Shown: positions 18,311 to 26,942 of the stretch, in pieces
Numbering within the stretch: position 1 is the stretch's first letter
How the letters are laid out: every line of letters begins with the position of its first letter
DNA from: Palsa-504 sp963822765
GTDB taxonomy: Bacteria; Actinomycetota; Actinomycetes; Streptosporangiales; Streptosporangiaceae
DNA: 64,000 bases
NCBI GenBank assembly: GCA_963822765.1
Contig: CAWGJL010000001.1
Location: 62,001 to 126,000, forward strand
Direction of reading: 5' to 3'
Notes under the pieces: model-generated
Databases searched by the model: none
Told to the model about the DNA's origin: nothing
Seen by the model: only the letters and a program-made list of their open reading frames with translations
Position numbers and translations under genes: made by a program

Positions 18311-19214
18311 AGGCTTCCCAGTGTGGGACATCCCCGGGACCATCCGGGTCGGCGCGGACGTTCAGCGGCTCGGGTTTCGCGCCTGGCGCACGGAGCCCGA
18401 GCACCCGGGCCGTCGGCCAGCCTGGCTCCTCCACGGCCACGATCAGGTGCCGCCCGACCCGGGCCAGTCCGCAGGCCCAGACCCGGGCCAGCCACCCGGC
18501 GGGCAGGCTGACCCGCAGCCGTCGGTCCGCGCCGTACCCGGTCAGCTCGCTGGATCCCCAGCTGCGCGCCGCGTGCAGGTCCACCACGACCTGGTCCGGG
18601 TCGATCCCCAGCCACTCCTCGGCCACCGGGGCCAGCCGCCCGGTGATCGCCGCGACCAGCGCCGGACGGACCCGCTCGCCGCTGCCCTGCGCCGCGGCCA
18701 CCTGCCCGATCAGCCGGACCTGGAACCCGTACCCCAGCGCGAGCAGCGACAGGACGTCGTTGCGGCGCTGCTGGGCCTTGAGCTGCTCGGACTGCACCTG
18801 CCGTTGCCGGGCCCCGGCCCGGGCCAGGGTCGGCCCCGGCCGGCTGGCCAGCCCCATCGGCTTGCTCCGCGCCGTGCCGAGCACCGGCCCCGGCCCGCCC
18901 GCCGCGCTGCCCGTCTGCTCGGCCGCGAGCACGTCGTCCCAGTCGACCGCGATCTGGTCGCCCGGGCCGCGGGGCCCGATGGCCAGCACCGACAGGTCGT
19001 CGGTGTGCCGGGCCCAGGCCTGCGCCAGGTCGACGCACCGGGCCTGCTCCCCGCCCAGGGCGGCCAGCACCAGCTCGCCCTCGACGTCGGGGTGCGACGG
19101 CAGGACCAGCGTTCCGGCCGCCCAGCGCACGGTGTGCCGGCCCGTCCCGCACGGCACCTGCGTGTCACAGGGCGGCAGGCAGTCGAACCACGCTCCGTTC
19201 GGCAGATCATTCAC
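18303..19214 (-). CDS. Unknown protein of the MoxR-vWA cluster
   Basis: A 303-residue protein that is not recognised. The start GTG at 19214 overlaps the stop of the upstream paralogue by 4 bases (GTGA). The N-terminus has three close cysteines (FDCLPPCDTQVPCG), which could bind metal or form disulphides. The centre is charged (QSEQLKAQQRRNDVLSLLAL), and the C-terminal half, with LIVAVEEPGWPTARVLGL, looks like a small beta-rich fold. There is no signal peptide or membrane segment, so it is probably cytoplasmic. By position it belongs with the MoxR ATPase and vWA protein. The role cannot be assigned. Confidence 0.8.
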   Translation of the reverse strand: MNDLPNGAWFDCLPPCDTQVPCGTGRHTVRWAAGTLVLPSHPDVEGELVLAALGGEQARCVDLAQAWARHTDDLSVLAIGPRGPGDQIAVDWDDVLAAEQTGSAAGGPGPVLGTARSKPMGLASRPGPTLARAGARQRQVQSEQLKAQQRRNDVLSLLALGYGFQVRLIGQVAAAQGSGERVRPALVAAITGRLAPVAEEWLGIDPDQVVVDLHAARSWGSSELTGYGADRRLRVSLPAGWLARVWACGLARVGRHLIVAVEEPGWPTARVLGLRAPGAKPEPLNVRADPDGPGDVPHWEAYE

Positions 19215-20701
19215 AGTGCGTACCCCCAGCACAGCGGCACCGGCGCGCGGACCTCGGCCGCCTGCCCGGTGGCCAGCACCTCGATCCAGGCGCAGGACCG
19301 GGTCAGCGGCGGGGTCAGCCGCAGCGTGAGCGCGGCCTCGCCGTCCTCGTGGTACCAGCCCGCCGGGCGCGCGACGTGCCAGCGTCCGGTGCCGTCCCGC
19401 ACCCACATCGACAGCGGGAAGGCCATGTCCAGGCCCAGCGCCCGGTGCTGCATGCCCGGCGCCTGGCCCAGCGCCAGCGCGTCCATCCAGGTGACCCCAT
19501 CGCCGTTGTGCAGGCCGAGCAGGACCAGCCGGAGGCCCTCCAGCTCGGGCAGGGCGGCCGCCACCCCGGCGAAGCCGTCCCCGGCCGGCGACGTCTCGGG
19601 TTTCCTGCGATGGTAGTGCGTGAGCAGGCTGAGCCACGGTTCGGGCAGGTCGGGCGCGGGCGCCGCGGTGATCCCGTGCCCGCCGATGCCCAGGCTCGCG
19701 CACAGCGCGGCCAGCCGGGCGGGCACCGGGCTGAGCGGGGACAAGACCTCGGCCGCCTCGAGCGCGCCGATGGTGGCGCCCAGGCCCGCGGCCAGGTTGA
19801 TGACCGGTGCCGCGGGCGGGGTGGCGGCCAGCCGGCCGTACCAGCCCGCGCGGTGCTCCGGGGCCAGGGTGAGCAGCCGTTCCGCGATCCGGTTCAGCAG
19901 GTGCTCGCCGGTGCTGAGGCTGATCGCGCTGATCCGCGGCTCGGGTCGTTCGGCCCGGCGGCCCAGGTCGACGCGGACGGCCTGCTCGCCCGGCGCGGTG
20001 ATCTCGAGCCAGCCGGCGTCGGGCGGCGGATCGGGGCGCAGAATCAGGTCGCAGACCGATTCCGGCCGTCCCTTGGCGGCGAACTCCAGGTCGTAGCGCT
20101 GGCCCCGGTCGTCGGCCACGGTGATCTTCTCGACCGGCGGCAGCCCGTTATACCGCGAGCCCATCAGGTCCCTGGTTCGCCAGGCGGCGGTGAAGCGAGC
20201 GCCGGCCGGGGTGTGCGCGTACGCCATGAGGTCGAGCTCGCCGCTGATCAGCTCGTCGTGGAACAACACCATCTGCCCGACCGGGACGTACCGGTCCGGC
20301 CCGTCCGGCGGGGCTGATCCGCCTGCCGGGGCCGGGGCCAGGGCCGGCACCGACGGCATCAGGTGGCTCATCCGGGCCAGCGCCCGGCCGCCGGCGAACC
20401 GGCGCGGGCCCAGCCGCGGGCCCGCCGGGCTCGCCGCGGCCACGTCGGCCCGGTGCCGCGCGGCCACGGCCAGTTCCGCGTCGGCCAAGATGGCCTCGGC
20501 GGTCTGCAGGTCCAGCGCCCCGACCGCGGTCAGGGCCCACGCCGCCCGGGTCAGCGCGACCGGCGCGGTGACGAACGGAGCGTCCGCCGACCGCGCCGGC
20601 GGCAGGGCCGACGACGGGGCCGACGACAGGGCCAGCGCGGGATCGCGCAGCTCGGCCTCGGCCAGCAGCCGCAGGTAGGTCTCCGCGCGCTCGCGGTTCA
20701 T
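19211..20701 (-). CDS. Unknown paralogue B of the MoxR-vWA cluster
   Basis: A 496-residue protein without a recognised family. It is clearly related to the gene just upstream (20705-22126). Shared blocks are ERAETYLRLLAE versus ERAQTYLRLLAE, GEHLLNRIAERLL versus GERLLTGMAERIL, PVPARLAALCASLGIGGHGI versus PVPGRLTALCERLGVAGHPI, MWVRDGTGRWHV versus WWVRDSGGPWHL and LRLTPPL near the C-terminus. No membrane segments or signal peptide are seen. Its stop overlaps the next gene by 4 bases. A tandem duplication with divergence, co-transcribed with the MoxR and vWA genes, suggests two related subunits or substrates. That is inference. Confidence 0.82.
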   Translation of the reverse strand: MNRERAETYLRLLAEAELRDPALALSSAPSSALPPARSADAPFVTAPVALTRAAWALTAVGALDLQTAEAILADAELAVAARHRADVAAASPAGPRLGPRRFAGGRALARMSHLMPSVPALAPAPAGGSAPPDGPDRYVPVGQMVLFHDELISGELDLMAYAHTPAGARFTAAWRTRDLMGSRYNGLPPVEKITVADDRGQRYDLEFAAKGRPESVCDLILRPDPPPDAGWLEITAPGEQAVRVDLGRRAERPEPRISAISLSTGEHLLNRIAERLLTLAPEHRAGWYGRLAATPPAAPVINLAAGLGATIGALEAAEVLSPLSPVPARLAALCASLGIGGHGITAAPAPDLPEPWLSLLTHYHRRKPETSPAGDGFAGVAAALPELEGLRLVLLGLHNGDGVTWMDALALGQAPGMQHRALGLDMAFPLSMWVRDGTGRWHVARPAGWYHEDGEAALTLRLTPPLTRSCAWIEVLATGQAAEVRAPVPLCWGYAL

Positions 20702-20704
20702 CCT

Positions 20705-22126
20705 CTAAGTGTCCGGCATTTCCCGCTCTGTCCCGACCGGCACCACGACCCGGGCCCGGGCGGTCCGTCCCGTCACCACCACCTCGATGCGATCCGGGCG
20801 GGCCCGCAGCGGCGGGGTGAGCCGCAGCCGGAACGCCGCCGCCTCGAACCCCGAGACCGCGCCGGGCTGGAGCGCGTGCGGGTCGCTCACCACAGCCAGG
20901 TGCCAGGGCCCGCCGGAGTCCCTGACCCACCAGGACAGGCCGGTGTCCTGGCCGTGTATCAGCTGCGGCGCCCGCCCGGCGGCCACCACGTGCAGGAAAC
21001 TCTGCCCGGCCGCCGTGGCCAGGCCGGCGACGGCGAACCGCGCGTCCTCCAGGTCCGCCACCGCCGGGCCGAGCGGCGCGAACCACTCCGGCCCTGGCCC
21101 GGGCGGCTCGGCCTGTGATCCGGCTCCTGGCGGCACGACCTCGGCCCAGCGGGCCGGCAGGTCCGCGGCGGGCGGCGCGCTGATCGGGTGCCCGGCCACG
21201 CCGAGCCGCTCGCAGAGCGCGGTCAGGCGGCCAGGAACCGGGCTGTCCGCGGGCAGGGCGCCCGCCCCGGTGAGCACCGTGATCAGCTCGTCCAGCCGCG
21301 GGTCGACGTCCGGCCCGCCGTCGTCCCAGGCGCTGGCCAGGATGCGCTCGGCCATCCCGGTGAGCAGGCGCTCGCCGGGCGGGACCGCCGGGGCCCGCTC
21401 CGTCGCCCCGGCGGGCTCGATGTCCGCCGGGTTCAGCTCGATCCGGGCCAGCCGCTGCGTGCCGTCGGCGATCAGGTCCAGCCAGCGGCCCCGCGGCAGG
21501 CGGGCCCCGTGCTGGCCGAGGGTACCGTGCAGGCCGATGGCGCCGTGCCAGGTCAGGGCCCCGCCCTCGCCGGTCATGGTGACCCGGTAGCCGTTGCCGA
21601 GGTCGTCGGCCGCCAGGAGCTGGTCGTAGGGCAGCAGGTGCGGGCCCGCCCCGGTGAGCTCCAGGTCCGCGCACGATCCGTCGGACGGCCAGCGCACCAG
21701 CATCGCGGCCGTGATCATCATGCCGCCCGGCGCGCACACCAGGTTCATCAGGTGCAGCTCGACCGGCACGCGCTCGTGGGCGACGCGGATCCTCCGCCCG
21801 ATCGGCGTAGTCCCCATCGGCGTCGCGGCCCCCCACCACCACCAGCGGTCGGTGTCCGGTGGGCGGCCGGCCGCCTCCAGGGCCCAGCCGACCCGCCGTG
21901 CGGAACGCGACCGCTCCAGGTCCGACCGGATCAGCAGCGCCGCCGTCAGCTCACCGGCGATCCGGTCGACGTCGGTCTCCTCGAGCACGCCGGCGCGGGC
22001 CAGGATCTCGCCGGCCCAGCGGACCTGTTCCACGCTCCGGGCGATGTCCGGCCCGGAGCGTGGCGACGAGCGGGCCTGCTGCTCGGCCAGCAGCCTCAGA
22101 TACGTCTGTGCCCGCTCGTCGCCCAC
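20705..22126 (-). CDS. Unknown paralogue A of the MoxR-vWA cluster
   Basis: A 473-residue protein, first gene of the cluster and a tandem paralogue of the following gene (3-base gap). It starts MGDERAQTYLRLLAEQQ and has a Trp-rich segment (DRWWWWGAATPMG, about residues 92-104) that is absent from the paralogue. The C-terminal half has the shared WVRD-G-WHL and LRLTPPL blocks. No known domain, catalytic motif or membrane segment was recognised. The promoter of the five-gene cluster probably lies just upstream, within the short gap at 22127-22152 or in the end of the sedolisin gene. Confidence 0.82.
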   Translation of the reverse strand: MGDERAQTYLRLLAEQQARSSPRSGPDIARSVEQVRWAGEILARAGVLEETDVDRIAGELTAALLIRSDLERSRSARRVGWALEAAGRPPDTDRWWWWGAATPMGTTPIGRRIRVAHERVPVELHLMNLVCAPGGMMITAAMLVRWPSDGSCADLELTGAGPHLLPYDQLLAADDLGNGYRVTMTGEGGALTWHGAIGLHGTLGQHGARLPRGRWLDLIADGTQRLARIELNPADIEPAGATERAPAVPPGERLLTGMAERILASAWDDGGPDVDPRLDELITVLTGAGALPADSPVPGRLTALCERLGVAGHPISAPPAADLPARWAEVVPPGAGSQAEPPGPGPEWFAPLGPAVADLEDARFAVAGLATAAGQSFLHVVAAGRAPQLIHGQDTGLSWWVRDSGGPWHLAVVSDPHALQPGAVSGFEAAAFRLRLTPPLRARPDRIEVVVTGRTARARVVVPVGTEREMPDT

Positions 22127-22152
22127 CCGTCAAGGGTGCCCCACCCGCCGGC

Positions 22153-24175
22153 CTACCCGAAATCGCCCGCCAGCTTGGCCAGGTCCGGGTAGCCCAGGCC
22201 CGAGCCGGGGTTGAAGACCTGGCCCGGCGTCCCGGTGTAGTAGAGGTTGTCGTTGTTGGTGCCCTGGGCGGACAGCGGGGTGAACGGCGAGCTGGCCGAG
22301 ATCGCGAAGCCGTAGATGGCCGGGTTCCACAGGCTCGTCCGGTGGCCGACGGCCTGGTCGATGAGGGCGGCCGCGCCGTTCAGCTGCGGGGCGCCGAAGC
22401 TCGTGCCGCCCCAGCCGCCCTGCACCGTCGGCGACGGCCAGCGGGTCATAGACCAGGTAGCCGGTGAACGGGTCGGCGTCCACGGCCAGGTCGGGCAGCC
22501 CGCGGCCGGTTCCCTCGCCCTGCACCACCGCGGGCGTGGCGGCGAAGGTCGACTGGGTGGGCAGGTAGAGGCCGTCGACCGTGCCGTAGTCGGTCGGCGT
22601 CAGGTACTGCACCGCGCTGTAGCTGCCCGCGTTGGGCGCGTCCTGCTGGGCCAGCGCTTCCTGGTAGAGCGGAACCTGCTCGAAGCCGCTGTAGCCGCCA
22701 CCGCCGCCGGCCGCCACCGCGGCCGCGAACGACGCCTCGGTCGAGTAGCCGAACTTGGCGTAGTCCGGCCACAGCCAGTCCCAGCCCCAGGTCCGCTGGG
22801 CGCCGATCGTCGCCTTGACCGTCGCGTCGCCCGCCTTGGCGCTGATCGTGCCGCTCAGCGTGGTGCCGCCCACGCTGGTGACGAACGGGCTGTCGCCGGG
22901 GCCCTGCACCGACAGGTTGGTGGTCCCGATGTCACCGGACGCGTCGTAGGCGCCGGCGTTGCCCGCCGCGACGAACGTGCTCTGGCCCTGCGCGGCCAGT
23001 TCGAGGAACGCCTCGTCGAAGGCCTGCGCGTAGGCCGGGGCCTCCCCGCCGGTGACCATCGACGCCTGCAGCAGGGTCTCCGATGCGCCCCAGCTGGAGG
23101 ACACCGAGTCGGCCAGGTTCTGGCTGGCCGCGGCGAAGAAGGCGTCCGCGTAGCCGGAATCGGTGTTCGGCGCCTGGTAGACCGCGACCCGCGCACCGGG
23201 AGCCAGCGCGCCGGACTGCTCGACGTCCACGTCGCTCTCGGCCGACCCGGCCGCCTCGCTGGGCGCGCCCGGACCGTTGTCGATGTTGTAGACCGTGATC
23301 CGGTTCTGCTGCTTGGGCGTCATGCCCAGCACGGTGTTCCAGAAGTAGTACGCGGCGTTCGGGTCGAAGCCCGCCAGCGTGACCACGCCGATCGTCTGGC
23401 CCTGGCCGGTCATGCCGCTGTTGTACAGCGGGGTCAGGTCGTAGTTCTTGGCGAAGTCGGCGGGCGTGAGGTTGCCGGTGTAGTCCGTGCTCGGCGCGAT
23501 CGCGTTCGAGGCGGTCACGCCCTTGGGGGTGTGGGTCAGGTCGGTGGAGAACGGCGCGTAGTTGGTCAGCCCCAAGATGGCCAGCACGCCGGAGCCCAGG
23601 CTCGTGGGCAGGTACGGGGTCTGCGTGGTGCCGTGCACCTGCTGGGCCGCGATGGTGGCCTGGCCGCCCCGTGCGGCCATCGCCGGGACGTTGTACTGCT
23701 GCTGCTGGACCGACAGCGCGCGGTCGAACTCGGCCGCGGTCCCGCTGGCCGTCACGTCCAGGCCGTCCGGGTAGACGCTGGTGGCGATGCCGAACTTGGT
23801 CAGGTAGCCCTGCAGCGCCGTGATCGTCGCCGTGCTCTGGCCGTAGCGGGCCGCGAACTCGGCCACGGTCAGGCCGGGGGAGTGACCCGCCTCGACCGCC
23901 GATTCCAGGCTGAACAGGTCGCGCCCGCGCAGGATGAACGAGACGATCTCCGGGGTGGAGGCCGGCGTGGCGCCGGTCGCGGTCGCGTTTTTCAGCACGA
24001 TCGGCCCCAGGCCCTGCGCCACGGCCACCTCGCCCGCCGGCGCCGCCGACGGCGAGGCGGTGAACGATGACGCCTCGAACGATGGCGCCCCCAGGGTCGC
24101 CACCAGTACCCCCGCCGCGGCCAAAACCGCGGCTATGACCATGGCGGCAATACGCCGTCCCCCGGAAAGCTGCAT
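22153..24175 (-). CDS. Sedolisin (S53) secreted peptidase, frameshifted
   Basis: A secreted S53 serine-carboxyl peptidase. The N-terminus is a signal peptide (hydrophobic residues about 9-30), followed by the Pro-kumamolisin activation domain (about 50-190). The catalytic Glu and Asp are in SAESDVDVE (E313, D317). The nucleophile Ser lies in GGWGGTSFGAPQ, which is in another frame, reached by a one-base shift at about 22440 (GGCCGTCG; removal of one C restores LASPTVQGGWGG). With the shift the protein ends GLGYPDLAKLAG at 22153. Sedolisins work at low pH outside the cell. The frameshift is probably a sequence error, since everything else is intact. Confidence 0.87.
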
Positions 24176-24329
24176 GAAAAGAACCCCCCCAATATCCCCG
24201 ATCCCCCTAAATCTCCCAGGAATATATGAGCCCGCAGGTCAGGACGCGCATGACCACGCGGGACTACTTAATCACAAAACGATAACGACACCCTTGGCGG
24301 CAGCCCTAAAATACGAAATTATCCGAATT

Positions 24330-24785
24330 TCAGATGACCTTTTCGCCGGGCGTCAGGCCGTTCGTGACGGCTCGCGACCGGCTGGGCGGCCGGCTGGGCG
24401 GGACGGCTGCGGCGGCCGGGGTCCAGCAGCGGACGATGTCCCGCATGGACAGCAGCCCGGCCACGTCGTTGCCCTCGACCACGATCAGGTGCCGGAACCC
24501 GCCCCGGACCATCTCCGCGGCGGCCTCCTCCAGGGTCCACTCGGGGGAGGCGTACACCAGGTGCTCGGTGCGGTGCTGCGCGACCAGTTCGGCGTCGGGA
24601 TCTTCGCCCGCGGCGATCGAGTCCAGGATGTCGCGTTCGGTCAAGATGCCGATGCCCGCGTGCTCCGCGTCGATCACCACCGCGGCGCCGATCCGGCGCT
24701 TGGACATCATCCGCGCCGCCTGGCGCAGCGTGTGCGCGGGCCCGATGGTAAGGACAAGGTGGGACATGCCGTCTCGTACCTGCAC
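24330..24785 (-). CDS. CBS-domain protein
   Basis: A 151-residue protein with two CBS domains. The first has LTIGPAHTLRQAARMMSKRR and GIGILTERDIL; the second has TLEEAAAEMVRGGFRHLIVV and VAGLLSMRDIV. Such proteins bind adenosine nucleotides and act as sensors or regulators. A strong AGGAGG site at about 24797-24802 points to the GTG at 24785 rather than the GTG at 24797, which overlaps the SD itself. The C-terminal tail (PPSRPPSRSRAV) is low complexity. No neighbouring gene suggests the target. Confidence 0.85.
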   Translation of the reverse strand: MQVRDGMSHLVLTIGPAHTLRQAARMMSKRRIGAAVVIDAEHAGIGILTERDILDSIAAGEDPDAELVAQHRTEHLVYASPEWTLEEAAAEMVRGGFRHLIVVEGNDVAGLLSMRDIVRCWTPAAAAVPPSRPPSRSRAVTNGLTPGEKVI

Positions 24786-24887
24786 GAGGTATCGCACCTC
24801 CTGGGTTCCGGCGCTTGTGAACTTGTGACGCCCTCAAGCATCGGTGATATCACCGCAGAGAGCAAGACCTCCGTTACTCAGCCGGCG

Positions 24888-25679
24888 TTACTCGCCGGCG
24901 TTACTCAGCCGGGCCAGCACGTCGTCGTGCAGATGGCCGTTGGTGCAGACCGCGCTGCCGCCGTCGGGCCTGGCCTCGCCCTCCAGCGAGGTGAACCGCC
25001 CGCCCGCCTCGGTGACGATGATCTGCAGCGCGCACAGGTCCCACAGCGACACCTCGGGCTCGGCGGAGATGTCGCACGCGCCCTCGGCGACCAGCATGTG
25101 CGACCAGAAGTCGCCGAACGCCCGGGTCCGCCACACCGCCCGGGTCAGCCCCAGGAAGTTGTCCAGCATCCCGCGTTCGGCCCACCCGCCCAGGCCCGAG
25201 TAGGACATGGACGCGTCGCCCAGCTTGGTCACCCCGGACACCCGGCAGGGCGAGGCCTTGGTCAGGCTGCGCCCGGTCCACGCCCCGCCGCCCAGCGCGC
25301 CCCACCACCGGCGGCCGAGCGCGGGCGCCGACACCACGCCCACCACCACGTCCGGGCCGTCCATCAGCCCGACCAGGGTGGCCCAGACCGGGACGCCGCG
25401 CACGTAGTTCTTCGTCCCGTCGATGGGATCCAGGACCCAGCAGCGTGGCCCCGTGCCGGACCGGCCGAACTCCTCGCCGAGCACCGCGTCCCGCGGCCGG
25501 GCCCGGCGCAGCACGTTCCGCAGCGACTCCTCGGCCGCCTGATCGGCATCGGACACGGGCGTCAGGTCGGGCTTGGTCTCGACCCGCAGGTCGAGCGCCC
25601 GGAACCGCCTGGTCGTGATGTCGTCGGCGGCGTCTGCGAGGACATGCGCGAAGCGCAGGTCGTCGTCGTAGCGGACCAC
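24888..25679 (-). CDS. hisN: Inositol monophosphatase-like histidinol-phosphatase
   Basis: A 263-residue IMPase-superfamily phosphatase. The metal-binding motifs are LGEEFGRSG, WVLDPIDGTKNYVRG (DPIDGT) and the C-terminal EVSLWDLCALQIIVTEAGG. The similarity is to actinobacterial histidinol-phosphatases (HisN), which remove phosphate from histidinol phosphate in histidine synthesis, but related enzymes act on inositol or other sugar phosphates, so the substrate is inferred. The GTG start at 25679 is chosen because the family begins about there (VVRYDDDLRFAHVLADAAD). It diverges from the DUF2087 gene at 25752. Confidence 0.85.
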   Translation of the reverse strand: MVRYDDDLRFAHVLADAADDITTRRFRALDLRVETKPDLTPVSDADQAAEESLRNVLRRARPRDAVLGEEFGRSGTGPRCWVLDPIDGTKNYVRGVPVWATLVGLMDGPDVVVGVVSAPALGRRWWGALGGGAWTGRSLTKASPCRVSGVTKLGDASMSYSGLGGWAERGMLDNFLGLTRAVWRTRAFGDFWSHMLVAEGACDISAEPEVSLWDLCALQIIVTEAGGRFTSLEGEARPDGGSAVCTNGHLHDDVLARLSNAGE

Positions 25680-25751
25680 CCGCGAAACGGTACCGCCTGG
25701 GACATCTCCGCCGCCAGCAGGCCCTTCCCGGGACGCCATACTGGAAATGTG

Positions 25752-26045
25752 ATGGACGACAACCCGCACCGTCTCCTCGCCGACCCGCCGGTCCAGCTGC
25801 AGGCGTTCGTCCGCGACGGCCGGATCACCGCGATGCCGGCCAAGCGTCCCCGCCGGCGGCTGCTGCTCGATCAGGTGGCGCAGGCCTTCGAGCCCGGCCG
25901 CCGCTACCCCGAGCCGGCCGTGGACGAGATCCTCAAGGCCGTCTTCGACGACCACTGCGCCCTGCGCCGCTACCTGATCGACGAGGAGTTCCTGTCCCGC
26001 ACCGCCGACGGCACTTACTGGCGAGCCGGCGGCACGGTCAGCTGA
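25752..26045 (+). CDS. DUF2087 domain protein
   Basis: A 97-residue protein of the DUF2087 type: LQAFVRDGRITAMPAKRPRR, then LLLDQVAQAFEPGRRYPEP, VDEILKAVFDDHCALRRYLI and a C-terminal DGTYWRAGG. DUF2087 is usually a small wing-like fold found alone or joined to transcriptional regulators; a regulatory role is guessed. The ATG at 25752 (or GTG at 25749) is the start. It is divergent from the HisN-like gene, with about 70 bases between them for two promoters. Confidence 0.87.
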   Translation: MDDNPHRLLADPPVQLQAFVRDGRITAMPAKRPRRRLLLDQVAQAFEPGRRYPEPAVDEILKAVFDDHCALRRYLIDEEFLSRTADGTYWRAGGTVS

Positions 26046-26075
26046 AACGTCAACGCGTGAGCTGGCGTTCCTCTA

Positions 26076-26942
26076 GTGTCTTGCCCTGTGCCGACTGGAG
26101 CGCCCGCGTCCCGCCAGCTGGACGCGCCCGCCACCCCAGATCCGGGCCGCGCCCGCCGGCGCCCGCGCCGGACCCCGTACCTGTGGGGCGGCCTGCTCCT
26201 GGTCCCGGTCCTGATCGCAGGCGGTCTGTACCTTGCTAGCGGTCCAGGCGCCCGCGCCCCCGGACCCGGCTCGTCCGGGCCGGGAACCGCGGCCGCATCG
26301 TCCGGCCCGGGAACCGCCTCCGCATCGTCTTCCGGTGCCGCCGTGACCCCGTTCCACGTCAGCCTGGCCCGGGTCCCCGCCCGCGCCCGCCGGTCCGGTG
26401 CCCGTCGCGCGGCGTCACCATCCGCGTCGGCCAGCCACGCCACCCCGCGCGGCTCCGCCTCGGCCGCCGCCTCCCGGCCCGCCGCGTCCGCCAGCGCCCC
26501 GCCCCCGGCCAGCCAGCAGGGCACGCCCGCCGATCAGGTCCTCGCGCTCATCAACCAGGCCCGCGCCTCGGCCGGGCTGCCGCCGCTGACCGTCACGTCC
26601 GGCCTGGACGCCAGCGCGTCGGCGCACAACCTGAAGATGGCCGGCGGCTGCGGGCTGACCCACGAGTGCCCCGGCGAGCCGGCCATCGGCGCCCGCGAGA
26701 CCGCCGCCGGGGTCAGCTGGACCGCCGCCGGGGAGAACATCGGCGAGGGCGGCCCGATGCCGGACACCGCCGCCGCCATGGCCCAGATGGCGGTGACCCT
26801 GACCCAGGACATGCTCAACGAGCAGCCACCCGACGACGGCCACCGGCTGAACATCCTCAGCAGCACCTTCACCCACATCGGCATCGCCGTCTACCGCGAC
26901 AGCTCCGGCACCGTCTGGATGACCCAGGACTTCTCCAACTAG
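26076..26942 (+). CDS. CAP/SCP-domain secreted or anchored protein
   Basis: A 288-residue protein with a single N-terminal hydrophobic segment (PYLWGGLLLVPVLIAGGLYL), a long Ala/Ser/Pro/Gly-rich linker of about 80 residues and a C-terminal CAP (SCP/PR1) domain. The CAP domain shows ADQVLALINQARASAGLPP, HNLKMAGGCGLTHECPGEP, SWTAAGENIGEG and GHRLNILSSTFTHIGIAVY. The His and Glu of the usual CAP cavity (LTHE, GEN) are present. It is probably displayed on or released from the cell surface; the function is unknown. The start is either the GTG at 26076 or at 26088. It overlaps the convergent rsgA by 4 bases. Confidence 0.87.
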   Translation: MSCPVPTGAPASRQLDAPATPDPGRARRRPRRTPYLWGGLLLVPVLIAGGLYLASGPGARAPGPGSSGPGTAAASSGPGTASASSSGAAVTPFHVSLARVPARARRSGARRAASPSASASHATPRGSASAAASRPAASASAPPPASQQGTPADQVLALINQARASAGLPPLTVTSGLDASASAHNLKMAGGCGLTHECPGEPAIGARETAAGVSWTAAGENIGEGGPMPDTAAAMAQMAVTLTQDMLNEQPPDDGHRLNILSSTFTHIGIAVYRDSSGTVWMTQDFSN

